Source: JBLIAZ01 sp047631875
Lineage (GTDB): Bacteria > Bacteroidota > Bacteroidia > Flavobacteriales_C > GCA-002722245
Direction: 5' to 3'
Assembly (NCBI GenBank): GCA_047631875.1
Contig: JBLIAZ010000044.1
Coordinates: 1-14,655, forward strand
Length of the DNA: 14,655 nucleotides
Of this stretch, positions 7,421 to 14,370 are shown one piece after another. Made by a program: the position numbers and the translations under genes. How positions within the stretch are numbered: position 1 is the first letter of the stretch; the number at the start of each line of letters is the position of its first letter. The notes under the pieces are model-generated. The model worked only from the letters and a program-made list of their open reading frames with translations, searched no databases and was not told where the DNA came from.

Positions 7421-7456
7421 GTAATAAAAAATAAAAAAGGGAGCTTTTTGCTCCCT
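7421..7456 (-). terminator. Terminator hairpin immediately before the rimP start (possible attenuator)
   Basis: The minus strand has a 7-bp stem AGGGAGC / GCTCCCT (arms 7450-7456 and 7438-7444) with a five-A loop, followed by TTTTTTATTTTTTATTAC and then the rimP ATG. This is a textbook intrinsic terminator shape. It lies 60 bases after the ABC transporter stop and may end that transcript. A promoter-like pair (7477-7508) lies upstream of it, so the rimP transcript probably also passes through it. Confidence 0.8.
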
Positions 7457-7476
7457 CAACTATCAATATCTGTGTG

Positions 7477-7508
7477 CGAAGATAGTATATTAATGTACTC
7501 AAACCAAA
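7477..7508 (-). promoter_or_regulatory. Candidate promoter of the rimP-nusA-infB-rlmN operon
   Basis: The minus strand has TTTG (7508-7505), a 20-base spacer, then TATCTTCG (7484-7477), which differs from the Bacteroidota -7 consensus TAnnTTTG at one position. Transcription would start near 7470, leaving a leader of about 50 bases that contains the hairpin at 7438-7456. It lies between the ABC transporter stop and that hairpin. Confidence 0.5.
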
Positions 7509-7515
7509 TCTTCTG

Positions 7516-10500
7516 TTATTCTTCTTTCGATAATTTTAATTTAATTGAAACTGACTCTATTTTGTCTACAATTCGCTTGAGGACATCAAAATACAACATA
7601 ACAAAAAGGACCCCTGTGTACAAGAATAACACCATCATGTTCACCCAAAAGGTATCCACTCTTTTTCCAAAGATCAACTTATTTGGAGCAAAGAAATGCG
7701 CACGCAAGCCTTCACCTTCTTTATAAATCGGATCTGTTTTTTGAACTAACCCTCCTTCGTACTCAATGATTTTATTGACCGAATTACCGTTTAACACCAG
7801 GTCAGATAAACTTTCATTGTGGTAATTGTTCCTTGTTTCAATAAACCGGTTCGTTAAACTATCCATGTTTTGCATGGCCACCACCATTTCATTTTTAATT
7901 TTACTGTTTTCGTTGTAACGTTTGTTATAATGTGTTTTTAGAGCCCCCAAATACTGATCAAAATGTTCTACGTAATCCTTATCAAACTTAAGGGCCTCTT
8001 TAATATTAAAACCTAATTTCACCGTTGGAACTAAATCCAACTCTTTTATTAGTTCCGCCCTTACAACTTCCCACGAAACTTTAACCACTTCAGCCTTCAC
8101 TGCATTGTTTTCGTGAATTTTACATGTTTCAATCCTTTTTTTAACTTCCGACAACCAAAAATTTCGCTTAAATTTCGCTTGACTAATTTGCTGATTATAA
8201 GAGTAAAACTCCCTTTCAAATACGTTTTCTTTGAATTGGTTCACCGCAAGAGCTTCAAACGCCCACCTTGAAGCCATAAGCTCTCCAGTGACAGGTACAA
8301 CAGTTTGAGATGCTAAAGTTGGGTTTAATTTGTCAAACTTTACAATTACGCCACTCAGCAACAGTTGAGGAATTAGTAATATTGGAATAAGTATGTAAAT
8401 AGTAACCACCGAATTAAAAGTTGACGAAATATTAAGCCCAAGCATGTTGGCAAAACAACTCGTTACAAACAATACTAACCAGTAATCCATGTACATACCA
8501 TCAATCCCTAGTATCATGTTCCCTACCAACACGTAACATAAAGTTTGAATAGCTGATATAATGAACATGATGCTCACTTTCGCACTTAAATAACTGAACC
8601 TAGACAAGTTCAAAAACGACTCTCTTTTTAATATTTTCCTATCCCTGATAATCTCTTCCGCACTTACGGTTAAACCCATAAACAAGGCAACTACAACACT
8701 CATGAACAAGTACGCAGTCATGTTATCGTTATACCTGAACACATATTCGTTTAAATTCAGCCCATTTTCAGCACTATAATATTTAACCAAATACGCTAGT
8801 ATAAAAGCCAAGAAAGGACCTTCAAGGAAGTTAATCAGCAGGTACTGTGTATTAGATATTTTTGACAATACATCACGTGCAAAAAAGACCCTAAATTGAC
8901 TGATTTTACGTGGTATTCTATATACTCCTTCGGGTATCTCTGTGTTTTTAATATTTTTATTAGGCTCCGAAAACTGCTCATAAAAATGTTTGCTCCAAAC
9001 TTTTGGCGAAAACTTCCTTGCACGTGTCGTATTCCCATACTCGTCCACTACCTTGGTTTCAATGATATTAAACACCTGTTCTGGATTGACATTTCCACAA
9101 TTGTAACACTCACTTTCGTCAGCATTCACATGCTTCATTGCTTTTTTAAAGTATATTACGGAATCAATAGGGTTACCATGGTATATCATGTAACCACCTG
9201 TATCCAGCACCAATAAATTATCAAACATTTTAAAAATATCTGACGATGGTTGGTGAATTACTACAAACACCAACTTTCCGCTCAAGGACATTTCTTTGAG
9301 CAAATCCATGATGTTTTCAGAATCACGTGAGGACAAACCTGAAGTGGGCTCATCTACAAATAACACTTGAGGCTCTCTTATCAACTCCAAACCGATATTC
9401 AGCCTTTTTCTTTGACCACCACTGATTTTTTTGTTTAACGGACTACCTATCTTTAATCTCCTGATTTCATACAATCCAAGAGCTTTTAATAATTCCACTA
9501 CTTTTTTAACCACCTCTTTTGTGGGGTAGGAATCAAAGCAAAGTCTTGCATTAAAGTATAAGTTTTCAAAAACCGTCAAATCCTCCATCAGTAGGTCATC
9601 CTGAGAAACATGACCTATCACCCCTTCTAATTCTTCAGGGTTATTATGAATGTCTATACCGTTAATCTTAACAGAACCACTGGTAGGTTTTAGCCCACCG
9701 TTTAACAGAGACAAAAATGTGGACTTACCAGCACCCGAAGCTCCCATTATCCCTACAAACCCACCCGATTTTTCAACTAAATCTAAATCGTGAATCCCCG
9801 TATTCCCTGCTGGAAAGTCATAGTGTAGCTTGTCTACCACAAAGGAAATTTCCTCTTTCGTTTCATACCCTCTAAAAAAGGAAGAAATGTCACTAAAATA
9901 AATAGGTTTCATTTTAGCATTCCTGAACGAACTGCCATGCGCAAGCAAATATACGCGACCTTTTTCCATGGTTTGGCCATTGATGAAAATACTTTCATCA
10001 CCATCATATTTAGCAAGGTACACTCCCATGCTTTCAATCTTTTGCACTTTTATATACCCTTCTATGGACTTATTTAAAAGATTCTTCGCTTGTTCTAAAA
10101 CTATTTGAGGCGTCTTGGAAATGATTAAAAAATTTGACCTGTCCGGAAGTTCACTTTCTTTTGAAAGCACAAACTCCATAGAATCGTTCAATTCCTCGTC
10201 TGAAATATTAAAAGTGGAAGCAACGGTTTTTACAAACTCTATTTCCTGATCGGAATGGGTTTCGGAAAAAACAAACTCAAGTAACCGAAGCAATACAATG
10301 AATTTTTGCTTTTGCCCTAATTCCTCATTTATTTGAGAACAAATTCTTAAAACTTTTACTGAATTTACTGAAGTCCTTTTCCTTTCTTTCCCTTCTTTTC
10401 TTTTCGAAATTTTTTGATGCTTTTCGAGGTATTCTTCGAATAAGTTCAAATAATCCTCAACCAACTCCGCGTTTAATTGTTGATTCAAAAATGCCTTCAC

Positions 10501-10587
10501 AACCGACCTTCCATCACTACCAACGTTGTCTACTTTTGCAATAAGTGCAAACAACTGGATTAAGGCTTTAAGAATTCTTTCGCTCAT
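7516..10587 (-). CDS. ABCG-type ABC transporter, ATPase-permease fusion with TerB-like and FHA-like N-terminus
   Basis: This 1023-residue membrane protein couples ATP hydrolysis to export of an unknown substrate. Residues 1-145 are helical, with two stretches resembling TerB-type folds (KVDNVGSDGRSVVKAF; SETHSDQEIEFVKTVASTF). Residues about 184-235 look like an FHA-type beta domain (YDGDESIFINGQTM, AHGSSFRNAKM); this is weaker. The ATPase domain has Walker A GASGAGKST (282-290), Q-loop Gln329, signature SGGQR (389-393), Walker B VLFVDEP (408-414) and H-loop His445. A Cys pair, CYNC, lies at 494-497. An ABC2-type membrane domain has about six helices (582-602, 624-642, 672-696, 702-722, 727-748, 982-1000). 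A 230-residue charged, helical region lies between helices 5 and 6, after SRWAFEAL, much longer than in typical ABCG proteins. No partner gene adjoins it, so it probably works as a homodimer. Confidence 0.85.
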   Translation of the reverse strand: MSERILKALIQLFALIAKVDNVGSDGRSVVKAFLNQQLNAELVEDYLNLFEEYLEKHQKISKRKEGKERKRTSVNSVKVLRICSQINEELGQKQKFIVLLRLLEFVFSETHSDQEIEFVKTVASTFNISDEELNDSMEFVLSKESELPDRSNFLIISKTPQIVLEQAKNLLNKSIEGYIKVQKIESMGVYLAKYDGDESIFINGQTMEKGRVYLLAHGSSFRNAKMKPIYFSDISSFFRGYETKEEISFVVDKLHYDFPAGNTGIHDLDLVEKSGGFVGIMGASGAGKSTFLSLLNGGLKPTSGSVKINGIDIHNNPEELEGVIGHVSQDDLLMEDLTVFENLYFNARLCFDSYPTKEVVKKVVELLKALGLYEIRRLKIGSPLNKKISGGQRKRLNIGLELIREPQVLFVDEPTSGLSSRDSENIMDLLKEMSLSGKLVFVVIHQPSSDIFKMFDNLLVLDTGGYMIYHGNPIDSVIYFKKAMKHVNADESECYNCGNVNPEQVFNIIETKVVDEYGNTTRARKFSPKVWSKHFYEQFSEPNKNIKNTEIPEGVYRIPRKISQFRVFFARDVLSKISNTQYLLINFLEGPFLAFILAYLVKYYSAENGLNLNEYVFRYNDNMTAYLFMSVVVALFMGLTVSAEEIIRDRKILKRESFLNLSRFSYLSAKVSIMFIISAIQTLCYVLVGNMILGIDGMYMDYWLVLFVTSCFANMLGLNISSTFNSVVTIYILIPILLIPQLLLSGVIVKFDKLNPTLASQTVVPVTGELMASRWAFEALAVNQFKENVFEREFYSYNQQISQAKFKRNFWLSEVKKRIETCKIHENNAVKAEVVKVSWEVVRAELIKELDLVPTVKLGFNIKEALKFDKDYVEHFDQYLGALKTHYNKRYNENSKIKNEMVVAMQNMDSLTNRFIETRNNYHNESLSDLVLNGNSVNKIIEYEGGLVQKTDPIYKEGEGLRAHFFAPNKLIFGKRVDTFWVNMMVLFLYTGVLFVMLYFDVLKRIVDKIESVSIKLKLSKEE

Positions 10588-10599
10588 TTATTTGTACGC

Positions 10600-10629
10600 C
10601 AAATCTAGCGTTTTAACCGTTTTAAACAA
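10600..10629 (-). promoter_or_regulatory. Promoter of the ABC transporter gene
   Basis: The minus strand has TTG (10629-10627), a 19-base spacer and TAGATTTG (10607-10600), an exact TAnnTTTG match. The start of RNA would fall near 10594, leaving only about 6-7 bases before the ATG at 10587. It makes the ABC gene a transcription unit separate from ribF and the LRR gene. Confidence 0.6.
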
Positions 10630-10635
10630 CAACAA

Positions 10636-10653
10636 ATCGCATCATGATACGAT
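10636..10653. promoter_or_regulatory. 18-bp palindrome upstream of the ABC transporter promoter
   Basis: ATCGCATCATGATACGAT is a palindrome with one mismatched pair. It lies 6 bases upstream of the -33 box of the ABC gene, a position where an activator or repressor dimer would bind. No T-run follows on either strand, so it is not a terminator. The binding protein is unknown. Confidence 0.4.
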
Positions 10654-10682
10654 CAAATTTTAAAAAGGTTACGTTTTTCGGG

Positions 10683-11270
10683 TTAAAAATTACAATTACA
10701 AGGTGGGCTAAAATATACTTTTGCTTTTAAAATAACATCTAGTACATCCGACTGTTGTTTTTTATTCAATGAAATCCCACGTAAATCCACGAATTCTAAG
10801 CTGTCCAAACGAGACATTTCCTCAGGAAGCAATGTCACATTTGTTCTCCACAAATCAAGCTTTTTAAGGTTTGTTAAATTAGCAATTTCAGGAGCAACAT
10901 ATGCCATTTCATTATCGCTTAAAACCAATATCTCGAGCTTTTTAAGCTTGTACAACTCCACAGGAATGGAAGATATATTGTTTTTTGATAACTTAAGTAC
11001 TTTTAAATTTTTGAGTTCCATTATTTTACTTGGAATAGAATCTAACTTATTCTTACTCAAATCTAAAAATTCCAAGTTTTTAAACTTCCATATTTCGTCA
11101 GGAAAACTAGTGTATTTTTTCTTTTTCAAAACCAACTGAATAACAGAATCTGGCTTTTGAACAGCAACTGTTAAATCAGTGTAAACAGGTATCTCTTTAT
11201 TTAAATCCTTCTCCTTTCCTGTCACAGAAAAAAAAGAACCAACCAACAAAAAAATAAGCAGCACTCTCAT
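10683..11270 (-). CDS. Secreted leucine-rich-repeat protein
   Basis: This is a 195-residue protein of unknown function. The chosen ATG (11268-11270) gives a clean signal peptide, MRVLLIFLLVGSFFSVTG, so the product probably leaves the cytoplasm; there is no obvious lipobox. Residues about 44-165 hold about five leucine-rich repeats of 23 residues with the pattern LxxLxLSxNxIxxIPxxLxxLxN, e.g. starting at 66, 89, 112 and 135. The repeats end in a short helical cap and the tail SPPCNCNF. LRR surfaces bind proteins, but the partner is not known. The start overlaps the ribF stop as ATGA, so its translation is likely coupled to ribF. An earlier in-frame start at 11288 would extend it by six residues and spoil the signal peptide. 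Confidence 0.88.
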   Translation of the reverse strand: MRVLLIFLLVGSFFSVTGKEKDLNKEIPVYTDLTVAVQKPDSVIQLVLKKKKYTSFPDEIWKFKNLEFLDLSKNKLDSIPSKIMELKNLKVLKLSKNNISSIPVELYKLKKLEILVLSDNEMAYVAPEIANLTNLKKLDLWRTNVTLLPEEMSRLDSLEFVDLRGISLNKKQQSDVLDVILKAKVYFSPPCNCNF

Positions 11271-12193
11271 CGCAGTAGTTTTATACAATTTACTCTATCT
11301 TTCTTAAGTTGTAAAATTAATCCTTCAGAATTTTCAAAGGATTTTTCATCCCGAACCCTTTCCACAAAAGTTACTTTCAAATTTTCACCGTACACATCCC
11401 TTTTAAAATCAAACAAATTCACCTCAATACTGATGTCATTTCCATCCTCAAACGTAGGTCGTACACCTATGTTTAACATTCCTTTGTGAGTTCCTCCACC
11501 AATATCAACCAACACAGCATAAACACCTCGCAAAGGAATTAATTTATAGTCGTCTTTTACTTTTATGTTGACCGTGGGAAAACCGATTTTTTGACCAACT
11601 TGCTTTCCTTTAACGACTTCACCTGTTATAAAGTACTTGTAACCCAGTAAACTTTCAGCTATTTTCACTTGACCATCATTCAATGCCTTTCTTATTTTTG
11701 TAGAACTGATATTCACCTTATCGACATCCTTTGCAGGTATTTCTTCCACATCAAATCCATACGTTGGCCCATATTCTACCAAATGTTTAAACGAGCCCTC
11801 CCTGTTTCTTCCAAAATGATGATCGTATCCTATTACCAATTTCTTAGTAGTCAATTTACCAACCAAAACTTCCCTTACAAAATCCAAAGATGAAAGTCTC
11901 GAAAAGGCTTTTGTAAATGGAACAATCACCAAATTATCAACCCCTGTATTTGCCAGCAATTCAATTTTCTCATCGAGCTCACTAAGCAACTTTAGATCTG
12001 TATTTTGTTGAAGTACAATCCGTGGGTGAGGGAAAAAAGTAAGAATTGTAGACTCCCCTTCCATTTTTTTAGCGGATGAAATTAGAGAGTCAATCACGTG
12101 ACGATGTCCCACATGTACACCGTCAAAGGTGCCAGTGGTTACCACATTGTTTTCTGTTAAATTTAAATCCTTTAAATTTCTAAAAACCTTCAC
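11267..12193 (-). CDS. ribF: Bifunctional riboflavin kinase / FAD synthetase
   Basis: RibF converts riboflavin to FMN and then to FAD in the cytoplasm. The 308 residues match the usual length. The N-terminal adenylyltransferase domain (1 to about 180) has GTFDGVHVGH (21-30), FFPHP (53-57), GYDHHFGRNREG (122-133) and ISSTKIR (162-168). The C-terminal kinase domain (about 185-305) has GQKIGFPTVNI (200-210), which carries the PTxN metal/ATP motif, and GVRPTF (243-248). The start codon is GTG (12191-12193); an in-frame stop lies close upstream and no ATG fits better. The stop overlaps the start of the LRR gene by ATGA. The gene diverges from atpD across a 185-base region. Confidence 0.96.
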   Translation of the reverse strand: MKVFRNLKDLNLTENNVVTTGTFDGVHVGHRHVIDSLISSAKKMEGESTILTFFPHPRIVLQQNTDLKLLSELDEKIELLANTGVDNLVIVPFTKAFSRLSSLDFVREVLVGKLTTKKLVIGYDHHFGRNREGSFKHLVEYGPTYGFDVEEIPAKDVDKVNISSTKIRKALNDGQVKIAESLLGYKYFITGEVVKGKQVGQKIGFPTVNIKVKDDYKLIPLRGVYAVLVDIGGGTHKGMLNIGVRPTFEDGNDISIEVNLFDFKRDVYGENLKVTFVERVRDEKSFENSEGLILQLKKDRVNCIKLLR

Positions 12194-12253
12194 TTTACAA
12201 TCAATATATTACATCACAAAAGCTAATACAGTTAGCCTTGCTCAGACTTTTTG

Positions 12254-12276
12254 TTGATTCAAAAAAATCGAATCAA
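12254..12276. repeat. Inverted repeat in the ribF-atpD intergenic region
   Basis: TTGATTC (12254-12260) and GAATCAA (12270-12276) form a perfect 7-bp inverted repeat around a 9-base A-rich spacer. It sits about 30 bases upstream of the atpD promoter, within the divergent region shared with ribF. It could be an operator. In AT-rich DNA of this kind a chance origin is quite possible. Confidence 0.3.
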
Positions 12277-12304
12277 AAGTAATAAAAAAATTAATTGATT
12301 TTAC

Positions 12305-12336
12305 TTGCTTGGTTAGATATAAATAAACTAAATTTG
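12305..12336 (+). promoter_or_regulatory. Promoter of atpD-atpC
   Basis: TAAATTTG (12329-12336) matches the Bacteroidota -7 box TAnnTTTG exactly. Upstream are TTG at 12305-12307 (21-base spacer) and TTG at 12309-12311 (17-base spacer); either could serve as the -33 element. RNA would start near 12342, giving a leader of about 37 bases before the atpD ATG. Confidence 0.65.
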
Positions 12337-12378
12337 CACCCAAATTACTTAATCAAGTCAATCAAAACGTTTAATAAT

Positions 12379-13902
12379 ATGGCTGCAGTATCAGGAAAAA
12401 TCGCACAAATTATCGGGCCGGTAATCGATGTATCATTCGACCAAGAAGGAAGTGAATTACCTAAAATTAATGACGCATTAGAAGTCATAAATGGAAAGGG
12501 ACAAACAATTGTTTTAGAAACACAAAAACACGTCGGAGAAAACACGGTGAGAGCTGTAGCGATGGACTCCACTGATGGATTGTTCAGAGGAATGGATGTG
12601 AAACCAACAGGATCTGCCATAACTATGCCTGTAGGAAATCAAATCAAAGGACGACTTTTCAATGTAATTGGAGAGGCCATTGATGGAATTGACGACTTAG
12701 GTTTGAATGGAAAAGGTAAAGAAGGAGGATATGTAATTCACCGTCAGCCACCAGCATTTGATGAACTTTCAGTTAGTACTGAAATACTTTATACTGGAAT
12801 TAAAGTTATTGACTTAATTGAACCTTACCCAAAGGGAGGTAAAATTGGATTATTTGGTGGAGCCGGTGTTGGTAAAACTGTATTGATCATGGAATTGATT
12901 AACAACATTGCAAAAGGGCACGCTGGTCTTTCAGTATTTGCAGGAGTAGGAGAAAGAACAAGAGAAGGGAATGATTTATTGAGAGAGATGATTGAGTCAG
13001 GCGTAATTAAATACGGCGAAGAATTTGTAAAAGACATGGAAAAAGGTGGATGGGATCTATCTAAAGTTGATAAAACTGAATTGATAAAATCTCAAGCCAC
13101 TTTAGTATTTGGTCAAATGAACGAGCCTCCTGGAGCAAGAGCGAGAGTTGCACTTTCAGGATTGACATTGGCTGAATATTTTAGAGATGGTGGTGAAGAC
13201 GGAGAAGGTAAAGATGTATTGTTCTTTATTGACAACATTTTCAGGTTTACACAAGCTGGCTCTGAAGTATCTGCTCTACTAGGAAGGATGCCGTCAGCAG
13301 TAGGTTACCAACCAACGTTGGCAACTGAAATGGGAATTATGCAAGAAAGAATTACATCTACTAAGCATGGTTCTATTACATCTGTTCAAGCGGTTTATGT
13401 ACCTGCGGATGATTTAACCGATCCAGCACCAGCAACAACATTTGCTCACCTTGATGCTACTACAGTATTGAGTAGAAAAATTGCTGAGTTAGGTATTTAC
13501 CCGGCAGTGGACCCTTTGGATTCAACTTCAAGAATTTTAACTGAAGAAATTGTGGGTGAGGAGCATTACACTTGCGCACAAAACGTAAAAGAAATATTAC
13601 AGCGTTACAAGGAGCTTCAAGACATCATCGCTATTTTAGGTATGGATGAATTATCTGAAGAAGACAAAACGACTGTTCACAGAGCAAGAAGAGTTCAACG
13701 TTTCTTATCTCAACCATTCTTTGTTGCACACCAATTTACAGGTTTAAATGGTGTTTTAGTTGACATCAATGACACGATCAAAGGATTCAACATGATCCTT
13801 GATGGTAAAGTTGACGAATATCCTGAAGCAGCATTCAACTTAGTTGGAACGATTGAAGAAGCAATTGAAAAAGGACAAAAAATGATGAGTTCGTCTAAGT
13901 AA
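12379..13902 (+). CDS. atpD: ATP synthase F1 subunit beta
   Basis: This is the catalytic subunit of the F1 part of the membrane ATP synthase; it makes or hydrolyses ATP at the alpha-beta interface. From ATG 12379 the protein has 507 residues. Visible motifs are Walker A GGAGVGKT (160-167), GERTREGNDL (191-200) with the catalytic Glu192, the MNEPPGARARVALSGLT stretch from 247, and Walker B LFFIDN (281-286) with Asp285. An insertion around 212-239 (EEFVKDMEKGGWDLSKVDKT) makes it longer than the about 460 residues of E. coli; as I recall, Bacteroidota beta subunits share it. An upstream in-frame TTG at 12295 would add 28 unlike residues and lies before the promoter, so it is rejected. atpC follows after 23 bases. 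The other atp genes are not here, as is usual in this phylum. Confidence 0.98.
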   Translation: MAAVSGKIAQIIGPVIDVSFDQEGSELPKINDALEVINGKGQTIVLETQKHVGENTVRAVAMDSTDGLFRGMDVKPTGSAITMPVGNQIKGRLFNVIGEAIDGIDDLGLNGKGKEGGYVIHRQPPAFDELSVSTEILYTGIKVIDLIEPYPKGGKIGLFGGAGVGKTVLIMELINNIAKGHAGLSVFAGVGERTREGNDLLREMIESGVIKYGEEFVKDMEKGGWDLSKVDKTELIKSQATLVFGQMNEPPGARARVALSGLTLAEYFRDGGEDGEGKDVLFFIDNIFRFTQAGSEVSALLGRMPSAVGYQPTLATEMGIMQERITSTKHGSITSVQAVYVPADDLTDPAPATTFAHLDATTVLSRKIAELGIYPAVDPLDSTSRILTEEIVGEEHYTCAQNVKEILQRYKELQDIIAILGMDELSEEDKTTVHRARRVQRFLSQPFFVAHQFTGLNGVLVDINDTIKGFNMILDGKVDEYPEAAFNLVGTIEEAIEKGQKMMSSSK

Positions 13903-13925
13903 TTAGACCACTATAAATTTGAATT

Positions 13926-14165
13926 ATGTTTTTAGAAATAATTACCCCAGAAGAGAAAGTGTTTGAAGGAGATGTGATATCTGTTCAATTACCAGGAAGT
14001 GAAGGATCGTTTCAAATATTGAACAATCACGCACCTATTGTATCGACTCTGAAAAAAGGGAAGTTAGTTTTAGTAGACACTAACAACGAATCGAAAGAAA
14101 TTGAAGTTAGTGGAGGAGTAGTTGAAGTAAATTCAAATCACATCATAGTACTAGCAGAGGGATAA
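13926..14165 (+). CDS. atpC: ATP synthase F1 subunit epsilon (short form)
   Basis: The epsilon subunit joins the gamma subunit to the c-ring in the central stalk. The 79 residues cover only the N-terminal beta-sandwich domain: LEIITPEEKVFEGDV (3-17), LPGSEGSFQILNNHAPIV (22-39) and EVSGGVVEVNSNHIIVLAE near the end. The E. coli protein has about 139 residues; the missing part is the C-terminal pair of helices that inhibits ATP hydrolysis. Short epsilon subunits are common in Bacteroidota and Chlorobi. The stop is directly followed by non-coding sequence and a strong terminator, and the frame shows no sign of a recent truncation. It is co-transcribed with atpD, 23 bases upstream. Confidence 0.93.
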   Translation: MFLEIITPEEKVFEGDVISVQLPGSEGSFQILNNHAPIVSTLKKGKLVLVDTNNESKEIEVSGGVVEVNSNHIIVLAEG

Positions 14166-14191
14166 TTTATTTTTGATATTATAAAAATATA

Positions 14192-14223
14192 AAAAGAGGG
14201 CTGATGTACATCAGCCCTCTTTT
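14192..14223. terminator. Strong bidirectional terminator after atpC
   Basis: A perfect 32-base palindrome folds into a stem of up to 14 bp (core GAGGGCTGAT / ATCAGCCCTC) with a GTAC tetraloop. T-runs lie on the 3' side of both strands (TTTTATTT on plus, TTTTTATATTTTTAT on minus). It ends the atpD-atpC transcript and would also stop transcription arriving from the minus strand. Confidence 0.92.
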
Positions 14224-14318
14224 ATTTACATCGAGTACATCAATTAACTACAACATTATTTTTTTTGTGAAAACTTCTCCTGTTGAAGCTATATAAAAAC
14301 TATTCTATTCTTAATTAG

Positions 14319-14360
14319 CTAGTCGTAATACTATCAGCCGAGTGCTGATAATGATACTAG
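14319..14360. repeat. Imperfect inverted repeat between atpC and the propeller gene
   Basis: A perfect 7-bp stem TATCAGC / GCTGATA (14332-14338 and 14344-14350) closes a 5-base loop. It continues outward as an interrupted stem, with CTAGT (14319-14323) and ACTAG (14356-14360) near the ends. It lies about 10 bases after the stop of the minus-strand gene at 14371. No T-run follows on the minus strand, so it is a weak candidate terminator; a REP-like repeat is another option. The rest of 14224-14370 shows nothing else I can support. Confidence 0.4.
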
Positions 14361-14370
14361 TGAACTTCAT

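Noticed and set aside
7421..7459. Extended rimP start at TTG 7459
   Set aside because: The added 13 codons cross the hairpin and its T-run and give an atypical N-terminus; the ATG at 7420 matches the family length.
8896..9216. Plus-strand 106-residue open frame opposite the ABC transporter gene
   Set aside because: It is antisense to the conserved coding sequence between the ATPase and membrane domains. The hydrophobic look comes from the AT-rich complement.
10661..10677. AAAAA...TTTTT pairing behind the LRR gene as a terminator
   Set aside because: The stem would be five A-T pairs with no G-C pairs, too weak to call. The LRR gene therefore has no confident terminator.
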